DNA from: Artemisia argyi
Lineage: Eukaryota > Streptophyta > Magnoliopsida > Asterales > Asteraceae
Reading direction: 5' to 3'
Length of the DNA: 64,000 nucleotides
NCBI GenBank assembly: GCA_030686995.1
Contig: CM060709.1
Coordinates: 124,340,373 to 124,404,372 of the forward strand
Shown here piece by piece: positions 34,417-45,889 of the stretch. Each line of letters begins with the position of its first letter. Position 1 is the first letter of the stretch. A program made the position numbers and the translations under genes. A model generated the notes under the pieces. The model was given only the letters and a program-made list of their open reading frames with translations, searched no databases and had not been told where the DNA came from.

Positions 34417-37400
34417 TGTAACACCCCCAAAATATCGCAGCGGAAGACTATGTCATAGGGGTGCTACTTTATAATACAAAGTAGAAGGTATAGAAAACGA
34501 ACTCTAAATGAGACGTTTTGAAAAGTTACCATTCGATTAATAAATTTCGAGTTACAAACTTGAGTTCCATAATACAATACATAAGAGTTTTAAAACATAT
34601 CGAATGGTAAAGATAAAAGCATAAGTCTTCAAAACATGCCAAGCGACTCTATGCGCCATGCAACGGCTATCACCTTATAGACCTAAGATAAACATGCTAA
34701 AGTGTCAACACAATGGTTGGTAAGTTCATAGAGTTTGTCTTAAAACAGTTGAAAAAGCCTCAAAAGAATGTTCACACAGCAAAGGCATTGAGAATCCACT
34801 CAGTTGCAAGTCCCGCCATAAGAGACTTGCAACCTGTGTGTTCACAACCCACTGCTAATATATATCGTATAATAAAGACATGTATAAGTTCATCAAAACA
34901 GTTTAGCAATTAGTCGTGAGTCTACACTTCATCTCCGAAGACCTCACGTTTATGATGTATCCAACATTCGCAAATGTTAGGATGTATCAAAGCCTCAATG
35001 GTCATCCAACAACTTAATTTGGAGCCATCGGAAGTCTCAATGGTCATCCAACAACTTAATCTGGAGCCACTGGAAGTCTCACAATTAAATATAACGCAAT
35101 CATGTAGATATGAAATCAAGTATAATGCGATCAAGTATAAGACAATCAAGTGTAACACAATCAAGTATAAATGTTTTGAGTATTTGTACAAGTAAGCAAG
35201 TAGTTGAGCATGTATCTCCCCCAAAGAGTTAAAACAAGTATGAAAAGGTAGGGGCTATGACTCACCTTAAGCTTAAGTGATGTGAAATCAAAGTGGTATT
35301 CGAATCGTGAAAGTCTCTAAGAGCATCCTATAATAGAACGTTGCGACTTAGGTTTGGAGTAACGTCTAAGAATACGAAGAATTTCCCATATATGTCTTGC
35401 ATAATGTTCATGATGTAGTACTTAGTATATAGTGTAAGTCTTTGAATATAAATGGTTTATGAAACATGTATAAGTTGTATATCTCTTACTACCGTTCGGG
35501 CCGACATAATTCAGAAGTCATGGAGTAAACGTTCGAGGAGCCAGGACACTTTAATTCGTAAATCCACAACTCATCTCGACGGCTTACTAAATGAACTCCT
35601 CACATGAGGCTCCCTACTATTGTAGTATTCGATAACATATATATAAGTTTTGATCCGAAAAGTTACATGTCCAATATTTGAATAAACTTAGGAAAGTCTA
35701 TTTTTACATGAAGATTGTTCTTAGGGTAAGTTTATTATAGCTTGTATCTCATGGTTCTTTAGGTGGAGTAGATCCAAATTGTTTGTTCAAGTTATCGTCA
35801 ACTCCTTGTTTCATGTTTCCGCCTAAGTAAGTTTATATGGTCATTTAGTCATGGCTTTGCCGTGACCTTGGTCATTGTACCATGGTCTTGAGACTCAACC
35901 TTGGCTTTAGCCATGGTTGTGGTCTTGGCTTTAGGTCATTAGACCTTTTGGTCTAAGTAAATCATAACTATAATATAGTGACTTTGGTCTAAAATGGGCT
36001 GTTAAGAATTTGAAGAAAATTATCACTCGGAAAGAGTTTTCAGGGCTCGAGCTTCTTTGCTCCTGAACGAAAACGTCGTTCCAGACAACTTTCGTGTTTT
36101 AACTTTTTGATGAATCGGACCAGAAGGGTGACTTTCAAAATGGCAGAATGCAAAAACAGTAGGTATAGGCAGTTTTGCCATTTTGGTTTCGCTAACTTTA
36201 AATGGTCATAACTTTTGACTTGGGTACTCATTTTGGGTGATTCAATTTGCTATGTTTTCCTTGTTAAGTCCTCTTTAACAGTAAGTAAGTGTCAAATATC
36301 AAAGTTATACTATTTTGGTCGTGGTTCTCCATAAAAATCACTAGTTTGCTTGTTTACTTGTCATAAGTTAACATATGTATACCAATACTTGTTTTATCCA
36401 TTTTTAAACATCATGAACACAATAACAAGACAATATATAGTAATAATGAAATATAAATAGCATGAATATGATAAGGAAGTATGTTAGGGTTTGCTTACAA
36501 CTTGAGGCTTTCTAAAAGAAAGGTAAGTAACTAGTAAGGTACGGACTTTGATAGACTTAAGCTTCACCCTTGCAATCTATGATAAACCAAGGTTATTTGA
36601 AAATTATAACGACGCCTTCTTGAAAGTCCAAAGCTATTTGAAGATTATAACTACGTCTTTTTGGAGACTTTAAAGTTATAACAACTTTTCTTAGAAAATT
36701 TCCAAGATTGAAGATCAAACACTAGTTTTCTTTCAAAAACTAGTTAACTTTCTTACAAAATATAAGAAAAGTGCCTTAGGTTTTAGGACTTGAAGGTTAT
36801 AAGAAGGTGTGGTGCAAGTTTTTCTATGTGTTTTAGCTTGGTATTTATAGGGTAGGAAAAATAGTTAACCATATATTGGGTTAGAAATTAACCATGGTTA
36901 GTTTTAGACACTTGTAACCATCCTAGAGATCAATGGTTAAGATTTAACCACACATGGTGACTCCCCCCTCCCCTAAGTCGGTTCCATAAGGATAAGGGTG
37001 ACTAGATGAGTAGTCATGGTCTTTGGATGATAATATCCTAAGTATGTATCTAGTTTTGACTCCGTAAATTGCTAACCGTAAGTTTTTAAGTCACGAAACG
37101 TAAAATCGGGTATCCTAAAAATATGAAACTTATAAATATGCTAGAACTTATCAATATACTCCATAATAAAATATAAAATGAGTGGTAGGATCTATCGGGT
37201 GCTAAAACCCTGCTAAAAACTGGAAACACGGGTCTAAAACGCGTAATTCGCGTAAAACGCTGAACTGAAAAACGTAAAATTCCAAAACTTTTGGAATTGT
37301 CCTAAAATGAGAGAAAATCATATTTCTATTGTTTATAATGTTTTATGGACATATCGGGATGCTGGAATGACGTTTAAACCTAAAAGTAAATCTCGGACAC

Positions 37401-37584
37401 GGCTTTGTGATTTTTGCAGAAATGATCCGACGAGCGTCAAACTCTCGGATTATCGTTAAAATAGTTTAACTTACGAGAATATGAAATAAAAATTTCTGAG
37501 ATGAATAGTGAAAAGTGAATAGTAAAAAATGAATAGTGAAATTTTCCAAGAATAGTAATTAATCTGAAAATGCGAATTGTTACA
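34417..37584 (-). repeat. TE-C 3' LTR
   Basis: Plus-strand edges TGTAACACCCCC and GCGAATTGTTACA. It carries a roughly 50-bp tandem repeat (CAATGGTCATCCAACAACTT, 35008-35080), ATCAAGTATAA repeats (35090-35175) and ATGAATAGTG repeats (37500-37555). ORFs at 34713-35224 recur in the other LTR and are not genes. Confidence 0.9.
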
Positions 37585-37706
37585 GTCTCTACCCCTTCAG
37601 GAAACTTCGTCCCGAAGTTTAGTGTGTCTAGGTCTCTTATCTTAATAGTGGCATAATAAAGCTAGGTTTAGAATAGAATAATATGGTAGTATAAGGTACG
37701 TACCCG
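37585..37706 (-). other. TE-C polypurine tract and deletion junction
   Basis: The minus strand shows ...CTTCGGGACGAAGTTTCCTGAAGGGGTAGAGAC then the LTR. Upstream the sequence switches abruptly to gag/protease coding, so the whole pol region is deleted here. Confidence 0.65.
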
Positions 37707-39098
37707 TTACGCATTGCGGGCTTCCTTAGCACCCAAATAGTATGCTCGACCCCGAGGTGGACTAACATTGTATCCACGGTTTGGGTTATTTTCTTCAAGC
37801 ATTACTGCTAGAGTCGGGTTATCCAGCACTTGTCCCTGTGCCCTATTTAACTTAGGACAAGTATCTCGGAAGTGGTTTGGGCTGTTGCACTCAAAGCATG
37901 TCTTTTGGTTGTTTCTTATATTGCCCGCATTCACCGGTGTTACTTGCCTTGCCGTTGCTTTACACTAATTTGTAAAATGGCTCTTCTGATTGCAATTAGT
38001 ACACATTCGACAGGGTTCAGACCTCTGATGATGATAAGCACATTTATTACACTTAGGATGTGGACCTTCATACTTTCCCTGATCATAAACTGTTGCCGCA
38101 AATCCTCTTGCTCTCTTATTATCAACCATTGTACCTTTTTGCTCGCCTGATTCACCTGCTCCCTTCCTTTTATCACTATTCTTCAAAGTTCCATTCCTAA
38201 CCATCTCATCTGTTAGGGTCCCTGCTCTTAATATTGCACTTTGAATTGTGGAAGGCTCGGTTGTTTTCACCATCCCACGAATCTCGAGAACAAGGCCATA
38301 GATGTACCTCTCAATCCTCTTGGATTCAGGGGTAACCAGATGAGGAACTAGTTTAGCTAGTTCATGAAACCGATCTGTGTAGGTTGCATGACCAGCCCCT
38401 ACCATAGAGTGATGCCAAAACTCGTCCTCTAGTTTTTGCATTTCATTAATCGGGCAGTACTCTTCCTTCAGTAGTCCCTTAAAGTCGTCCCATGTCATGC
38501 CTACAGCTGCTTCTCTAGTCTTTGCTTGAATCTGCATGTTCCACCATGTCAATGCCTTTTCTGATAGCAAGCATGCAGAATATTTCACTCTCTGGTGGAT
38601 TGCACAGTTACTGATATCGATCACTGACTCCATCTTCTCGACCCATCGTGTATATGCCAATGCACCTCCTTTACCATTAAAATCAATTGGTTTGCATGAC
38701 GTAAATTCCTTATACGTACATCCAGTCCTATGGTTGTTGTTGTTGTTGTTGTTGTGGTTGTTGTTGTTATTCCTTCCTCCATCATTTGTAGCGTCATTTA
38801 TGCTTCCGTGGTTTCCCGAATTGTTCATGTGATTGCCAACTTGTGTGACTATAGTGGGAAGTAGGTTTTGTAGTTGTTGGGCAATAATGGTGGAGACATC
38901 TGGATTTCCACCATCGTTACTAGGGTTACTAGTGTCGTGAGCATCTCCTCTACCTCCACGTCCACCAGTTCTTCCACTATCATTACTAGGGTTACTAGTG
39001 TCGTGAGCAGCTCCTCTACCTCCACGACCACCAGTTCTTCCACCTCTTGGTGTTGCACCACCTCGGCTAGTGCTACGAGTTACTCTCTTTGGTGCCAT
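37707..39098 (-). pseudogene. TE-C gag with zinc knuckles
   Basis: Start chosen at MAPKRVTRSTSRGG (39098). Seen: Gly/Arg-rich N-terminus with two near-identical TGGRGGRG...AHDTSNPSND repeats, an Asn/His run, then the gypsy gag core (FTSCKPIDFNGKGGALAYTR, LLSEKALTWWNM, WDDFKGLLKEEYCP, FHELAKLVPHL) and two CCHC knuckles. The first knuckle (CTNCNQKSHFTN) is cut by an in-frame TAG at 37965-37967 just before its last cysteine. The second (CFECNSPNHFRDTC) is intact in the same frame. The frame ends after RGRAYYLGAKEARNA, the lead-in to protease, with no catalytic Asp. The stop may be a recent mutation or a truncating readthrough site. Confidence 0.87.
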
Positions 39099-39548
39099 GA
39101 TATCTACAAGGAGGGACATTTTGTCGATGTCAGATATGAGGTGATATTCCTAGACTACTTAGTCTTAAATCTTGTCAATTTGAGTCAATCGTTGATTAAT
39201 GTAAGCATGGTCACATATGTCTATGTGAGTCGTGACGCATTTATAATTATGTTGTCCACCATAATTATAATTGCTTCCTTTCACACGTATACATATTTAC
39301 CAGGCACACAATACTCAACAATTGGTACTACATAATTGGGTAGACTTTCTATCATCTGCTCTTAAGTTGTGAAAGGGTAACGTAGTCTGGGTATCTAGAG
39401 AAGGTGATATGACGAAATGGACTAGTCGCGCTTGTAGAAAGGTTTGAGTGTCGTAACAGGACATATGAACCATTTCTAGGTATTAGAATCATATAAAGTA
39501 AGTATAAGACAAATCATCAAATCTCTACAGGAAACTAATAACCTTTAT

Positions 39549-39600
39549 TTAACTTAATCTTATGTCTTATAAAACAAGAACTGTCACAAGATTAAGTTAA
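39549..39600 (-). promoter_or_regulatory. 5'-leader hairpin of TE-C
   Basis: Perfect 13-bp inverted repeat: 39549-39561 (TTAACTTAATCTT) and 39588-39600 (AAGATTAAGTTAA), with a 26-base loop containing AAACAAGAACTGTCAC. It lies 190-240 bases into the leader, upstream of gag. Compared with 7437-7494 the loop is constant while three stem pairs change on both sides. Confidence 0.65.
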
Positions 39601-39788
39601 TTAAACAATTATTACTTAGCTCTAAATTTTTGATGACTTGACTATTGTCTGGGGTTTCTCCTAAACAAATAATTAGCAATAAGCATATGCGCATGAAGTG
39701 TGTGTAAGGCAATATAAAGAGGAGAATCTTAATGTTTATAGCAGTTATAGTCTATGTAGTATATGCAACCTAGTTCTCTATAACCAAG

Positions 39789-39800
39789 GCTCTGGTACCA
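39789..39800 (-). other. TE-C primer-binding site (tRNA-Met)
   Basis: The minus strand reads TGGTACCAGAGC, three bases from the LTR end TGTTACA. Confidence 0.85.
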
Positions 39801-39803
39801 ATC

Positions 39804-42800
39804 TGTAACACCCCCAAAATATCGCAGCGGAAGAGTGTGTCATAGGGGTGCTACTTCATAATACAAAGTACAAGGTATAGAAAACGAACTCTAAATGAGA
39901 CGTTTTGAAAAGTTACCATTCGATTAATAAATTCCGAGTTACAAACTTGAGTTCCATAATACAATACATAAGAGTTTTAAAACATATCGAATGGTAAAGA
40001 TAAAAGCATAAGTCTTCAAAACATGCCAAGCGACTCTATGCTCCATGCAACGGCTATCACCTTATAGACCTGAGATAAACATGCTAAAGTGTCAACACAA
40101 TGGTTGGTAAGTTCATAGAGTTTGTCTTAAAACAGTTGAAAAAGCCTCAAAAGAATGTTCACACAGCAAAGGCATTGAGAATCCACTCAGTTGCAAGTCC
40201 CGCCATAAGAGAGTTGCAACCTGTGTGTTCACAACCCACTGCTAATATATATGGTATAATAAAGACATGTATAAGTTCATCAAAACAGTTTAGCAATTAG
40301 TCGTGAGTCTACACTTCATCTCCGAAGACCTCACGTTTATGATGTATCCAACATTCGCAAATGTTAGGATGTATCAAAGCCTCAATGGTCATCCAACAAC
40401 TTAATTTGGAGCCATCGGAAGTCTCAATGGTCATCCAGCAACTTAATCTGGAGCCACTGGAAGTCTCACAATTAAATATAACGCAATCATGTAGATATGA
40501 AATCAAGTATAATGCGATCAAGTATAAGACAATCAAGTGTAACACAATCAAGTATAAAAAATCAAGTATAAATGTTTTGAGTATTTGTACAAGTAAGCAA
40601 GTAGTTGAGCATGTATCTCCCCCAAAGAGTTAAAACAAGTATGAAAAGGTAGGGGCTATCACTCACCTTTAGCTTAAGTGATGTGAAATCAAAGTGGTAT
40701 TCGAATCGTGAAAGTCTCTAAGAGCATCCTATAATAGAACGTTGCGACTTAGGTTTGGAGTAACGTCTAAGAATACGAAGAATTGCCCGTATATGTCTTG
40801 CATAATGTTCATGATGTAGTACTTAGTATATAGTGTAAGTCTTTGAATATAAATGGTTTATGAAACATGTATAAGTTGTATATCTCTTACTACCGTTCGG
40901 GCCGACATAATTCAGAAGTCATGGAGTAAACGTTCGAGGAGCCAGGACACTTTAATTCGTAAATCCACAACTCATCTCGACGGCTTACTAAATGAACTCC
41001 TCACATGAGGCTCCCTACTATTGTAGTATTCGATAACATATATATAAGTTTTGATCCGAAAAGTTACATGTCCAATATTTGAATAAACTTAGGAAAGTCT
41101 ATTTTTACATGAAGATTGTTCTTAGGGTAAGTTTATTATAGCTTGTATCTCATGGTTCTTTAGGTGGAGTAGATCCAAATTGTTTGTTCAAGTTATCGTC
41201 AACTCCTTGTTTCATGTTTCCGCCTAAGTAAGTTTATATGGTCATTTAGTCATGGCTTTGCCGTGACCTTGGTCATTGTACCATGGTCTTGAGACTCAAC
41301 CTTGGCTTTAGCCATGGTTGTGGTCTTGGCTTTAGGTCATTAGACCTTTTGGTCTAAGTAAATCATAACTATAATATAGTGACTTTGGTCTAAAATGGGC
41401 TGTTAAGAATTTGAAGAAAATTATCACTCGGAAAGCGTTTTCAGGGCTCGAGCTTCTTTGCTCCTGAACGAAAACATCGTTCCGGACAACTTTCGTGTTT
41501 TAACTTTTTGATGAATCGGACCAGAAGGGTGACTTTCAAAATGGCAGAATGCAAAAACAGTAGGTATAGGCAGTTTTGCCGTTTTGGTTTCGCTAACTTC
41601 AAATGGTCATAACTTTTGACTCGGGTACTCGTTTTGGGTGATTCAATTTGCTATGTTTTCCTTGTTAAGTCCTCTTTAACAGTAAGTAAGTGTCAAATAT
41701 CAAAGTTATACTATTTTGGTCGTGGTTCTCCATAAAAATCACTAGTTTGCTTGTTTACTTGTCATAAGTTAACATATGTATACCAATACTTGTTTTATCC
41801 ATTTTTAAACATCATGAACACAATAACAAGACAATATATAGTAATAATTAAATATAAATAGTATGAATATGATAAGGAAGTATGTTAGGGTTTGCTTACA
41901 ACTTGAGGCTTTCTAAAAGAAAGATAAGTAACTAGTAAGGTACGGACTTTGATAGACTTAAGCTTCACCCTTGCAATCTATGATAAACCGAGGTTATTTG
42001 AAGATTATAACGACGCCTTCTTGAAAGTCCAAAGCTATTTGAAGATTATAACTACGTCTTTTTGGAGACTTTAAAGTTATAACAACTTTTCTTAGAAAAT
42101 TTCCAAGATTGAAGATCAAACACTAGTTTTCTTTCAAAAACTAGTTAACTTTCTTACAAAATATAAGAAAAGTGCCTTAGGTTTTAGGACTTGAAGGTTA
42201 TAAGAAGGTGTGGTGCAAGTTTTTCTATGTGTTTTAGCTTGGTATTTATAGGGTAGGAAAAATAGTTAACCATATATTGGGTTAGAAATTAACCATGGTT
42301 AGTTTTAGACACTTGTAACCATCCAAGAGATCAATGGATAAGATTTAACCACACATGGTGACTCCCCCTCCCCTAAGTCGGTTCCATAAGGATAAGGGTG
42401 ACTAGATGAGTAGTCATGGTCTTTGGTTGATAATATCCTAAGTATGTATCTAGTTTTGACTCCGTAAATTGCTAACCGTAAGTTTTTAAGCCACGAAACG
42501 TAAAACCGGGTATCCGAAAAATATAAAACTTATAAATATGCTAGAACTTATCAATATACTCCATAATAAAATATAAAATGAGTGGTAGGATCTATCGGGT
42601 GCTAAAACCCTGCTAAAAACTGGAAACACGGGTCTAAAACGCGTAATTCGCGTAAAACGCTGAACTGAAAAACGTAAAATTCCAAAACTTTTGGAATTGT
42701 CCTAAAATGAGAGAAAATCATATTTCTATTGTTTATAATGTTTTATGGACATATCGGGATGCTGGAATGACGTTTAAACCTAAAAGTAAATCTCGGACAC

Positions 42801-42984
42801 GGCTTTGTGATTTTTGTAGAAATGATCCAACGAGCGTCAAACTCTCGGATTATCGTTAAAATAGTTTAACTTACGAGAATATGAAATAAAAATTTCTGAG
42901 ATGAATAGTGAAAAGTGAATAGTAAAAAGTGAATAGTGAAATTTTCCGGGAATAGTAATTAATCTGAAAATGCGAATTGTTACA
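39804..42984 (-). repeat. TE-C 5' LTR
   Basis: 3,181 bp, nearly identical to 34417-37584. One visible length difference is an extra AAATCAAGTATA unit near 40560. Same tandem repeats and same LTR-internal ORFs as the 3' copy. Confidence 0.9.
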
Positions 42985-44732
42985 TGTCACACCCCTAGAA
43001 TCGGGTCCAGCGGAAGCATACATGTAGCTGGGGTGTAACTGAATTAGTATCTCGAAACAAGTACAAAAAATGGTTTTCACTTCAATCATTTAGAATAAAA
43101 TCATTTAATCAAAAGTATTAAATTTACATAGTTAAAAGTAGTGCGGAAGTAGGCCCTTAAAATAGTTTAAAATGGTCCCAAAATGAATATCAGAGTCTTC
43201 TATGGCCATATGCCATACCCTGCCAAAACCTCCTGTAGCGTGCCATTGATTAATACCTGAAAATACATGCTAAAGTGTCAACACGAGGTTGGTGAGTTCA
43301 TAGAGTTTAGTGAACAAGCATGTAATGTAAAACATTTGAATGAAGATTTCTCAGTAAAGGCATCGTAAATCCGTAATAAGGTTTATGCAAAGGCATCGTA
43401 AATCAGTAATAAATCAGTAATAAGGTTTATGCAAAGGCATCGTAATTCAGTAATAAATCAGTAATAAGGTTGATGCAAAGGCATCGTAAATCAGTAATAA
43501 GGTTGATGCAAAGGCATCGTAAATCAGTAATAAGGTTGATAAAAACCATTAGTATATAACTTTAATCGTATGTACAATAGCCATAAGTAAAAAGTAAAGT
43601 AATAAGGTTTCAGTAATAAAATTTACATTGGCTCTTAAGCTCATGACCCCGAAGCTAGACGTTACTTGGCCCCAAATGAATGTTTACCAGACACTCTAAA
43701 GATATTAGAAATGAAATGCATCCGCCGTTGGAGCAACCCAAACACGGATGGGGGAGTCACCCTCAATAAATCTATTAACTCACTCTCGCTTGTAGATTAA
43801 TTAACGGCCCATGATAATAAAGGGGACTTGTCATGACATGGTAATAAGGCAACTTAAGCAATGTAAAGAATTTATACTTTGGCATGCATAAAAATAATTA
43901 AAGCAATTTATTCTCCCCCGTGGGATTTATAATCAAAATATGGAATTAAAAACGGGGCTGTGAAAACTCACAGAAATGAGCAAGTAGTTGAGAAGACTTG
44001 TAAAAGTATAAAACAAGTATTTAAGCATGTATCTCCCCCAAAGATTTTATAAAGTAATTAAACAAGTAAAAGTAGGGCTATGACTCACCTGGTGCGATAG
44101 CTACGATGACAAAAGTGGATACACTAAAATAAGGCACGATCTCTAACCGCAACCTAATATGAATGATATGATCTAATGTAAGAAATGAAATGATGCTACA
44201 CATGCAAATACGTATGTTATCGATACCACTCGTGAAATTTGAAAATAATGTTTATCGTCGAAAAATCCATTTTTGACGTCTCGTTAAGTTAATAAACACT
44301 TTCCTTGTAATTACGTTGAAACGGTACTCCACGATCCTCGTTTGGTGTTTTATCCATAAATATAGTATTTTCGTCGTAAAGTGACACTTTTCATAACTTG
44401 AAAATATGACCAAAATGGTCTCCCAAAACTAGTCGCAAAACATTGAATATTAAGACTTAGGAAAGAAGCTCAGTGGTTTTAGGAAGATTTTCACCTTATC
44501 TAAAAAGTCATATAACTGAAGTTTGGCCATATGGGTCTCGATCATAAAGAAAAATAGCCGCGAAGTGAGGTATTTAGGCTGTTTTGGCAGATTCTGGGCA
44601 GTTTTCGGGAAAGTTTGGAAGGCCAGTGAAAATGAATAGTAATAGTGAATAGTAGAAATGAATAGTAACTTTCTGAAATAAAAATGAAATTTCGACGTTT
44701 GAAAAAAAGACATGAAATTACGAGTTGTGACA
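42985..44732 (-). repeat. TE-B 5' LTR, internally deleted
   Basis: Begins TGTCACACCCCTAG, which is also the TE-C target duplication, and ends GAGTTGTGACA. It is collinear with 17201-18436 then with about 29740-30128, then jumps at GGAAGGCC|AGTGAAAATG to the far end (about 31715-31812). About 1.6 kb is missing relative to the 3' LTR. Minisatellite at 43350-43545. Confidence 0.8.
43350..43545. repeat. Minisatellite in the TE-B 5' LTR
   Basis: Repeats of GCAAAGGCATCGTAAATCAG TAATAAGGTT. One unit more than the 3' LTR copy at 17570-17735. Confidence 0.75.
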
Positions 44733-45889
44733 AAACTTGGTTAGGTAAAGAAGTTGTTAGAGAATGTAGGCAGTGATAATAGTTAGTATCTTGATAGTAG
44801 TTAACCAATGTGTAAGGAGTTATTATTAGTATCAATATTTTCACTTGTGAAGAAAATCATCTAATATATGTATATCTTTTGTTTCTAAAAAAATTTTCAC
44901 TTTTGAAGAAAATCATATATTATTGAATAAGTTATTTAAATGATATAATTTAGGAATTTTAAGAATTTAATAATATATGTAGCTGACTATGTAAGTTTAA
45001 AAAATATATTTTCACTTGTGAAGATAATCATTTAGAAATCAGTTAGTTTCTCAAAACATATATTTATTATAAAAAATTTAACATGTAAATTTTCACATAT
45101 GAAGAAAAATTTTGAAAATTTAAAATTTTCACATGTTAAATTTTTTGTACTTTTGAAAAAATTAAAGTGAACTTTTTTTTACATGTGAAAATTTTTTTCT
45201 TTCAATTTTCACATGTGAAAAGTTTTTCATATGTGACGAAAATTAATTTAAAAAAAAAACTGAAATTGTTTCTTCACATATAAATTTTTTTTCACATGTG
45301 ATTTTTTTTTTTTAATTTTCACATGTGCATTTTTTTTTATATGTGATGAAAAGTTTATGATTTTTGAAAAAATTCAAGGAATTTTTTTTTTCACATGTGA
45401 AATTGTTTCTTTAAATTTTCACATATGAAATCTTTTTTCATATGTGTATAACTTTTAGTAAAGATACTTTTAGAATAACTTTTATTTTTAATATTTTCAC
45501 TTGTGAAGAACATCATATAATATAAGTATAATTTTTGTTTTTTTTTTTTTTTTTAAATTTTTAACATCTGAAGAACAAAAACTTTTAACATGTGAAAGTA
45601 AATGTTAAAATTGCCTAATTACAAGACCAAGTTCATCGTTGAAAATTCTAATTTTGTTTTTTCACATGTGAAAGTAAATGATTAAAGCTAATGCATAGTT
45701 GAAAATCAAAACTAAAAATCTTAGTTTCTTTTTCACATGTGAAAATAAATGATAAAATTTTCTAATTACAAGACCAAATGCATAGTTGAAAATCATTAAT
45801 ATATATTCATTTTAAAAGCAAAGAGTTACTAAATTAAAAAGTTCAAAGCAACGAAACATTTAACAGAAGTTTACATGATATTGAAAATA
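44733..45889. other. Older DNA: J-gene tail and palindrome-rich spacer
   Basis: Directly after TE-B come the last codons of the interrupted J-domain exon; the pre-insertion frame would stop at 44742-44744. The rest is noncoding and very AT-rich, with many copies of TTCACATGTGAA and TTCACTTGTGAA (for example near 44842, 45011, 45209, 45391, 45500, 45659 and 45731). Confidence 0.6.

Larger units (their letters stand above)
34417..42984 (-). mobile_element. TE-C: young gag-only Tekay/Del-like gypsy element
   Basis: 8,568 bp with perfect 5-bp target duplications TGTCA (34412-34416 and 42985-42989). LTRs of 3.17 kb differ at only a few tens of sites by eye. The internal part is just 2.2 kb: primer site, hairpin leader, gag, then a direct jump from the start of the protease region to the polypurine tract. 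No reverse transcriptase, RNase H or integrase is present. This is a recently mobilised deletion derivative that must have used enzymes of another copy. It inserted exactly after base 5 of the TE-B 5' LTR. Confidence 0.9.
17201..44732 (-). mobile_element. TE-B: Tekay/Del-like gypsy element hosting two later insertions
   Basis: Minus-strand element: 5' LTR 42985-44732, primer site 34397-34408, internal 31813-34411, 3' LTR 17201-31812. Flanks are AAAAT on the left and AAACT on the right, an imperfect 5-bp target duplication. A copia element splits the 3' LTR and TE-C splits the 5' LTR. Stripped of insertions the element is about 7.9 kb. Only decayed integrase coding DNA remains, so it is an old, inactive copy. 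Its target was the final coding exon of the PMD/J-domain gene. Confidence 0.75.

Noticed and set aside
34713..35224. LTR ORFs repeated at 40100-40633
   Set aside because: Paired copies reflect the TE-C LTRs; no conserved protein.
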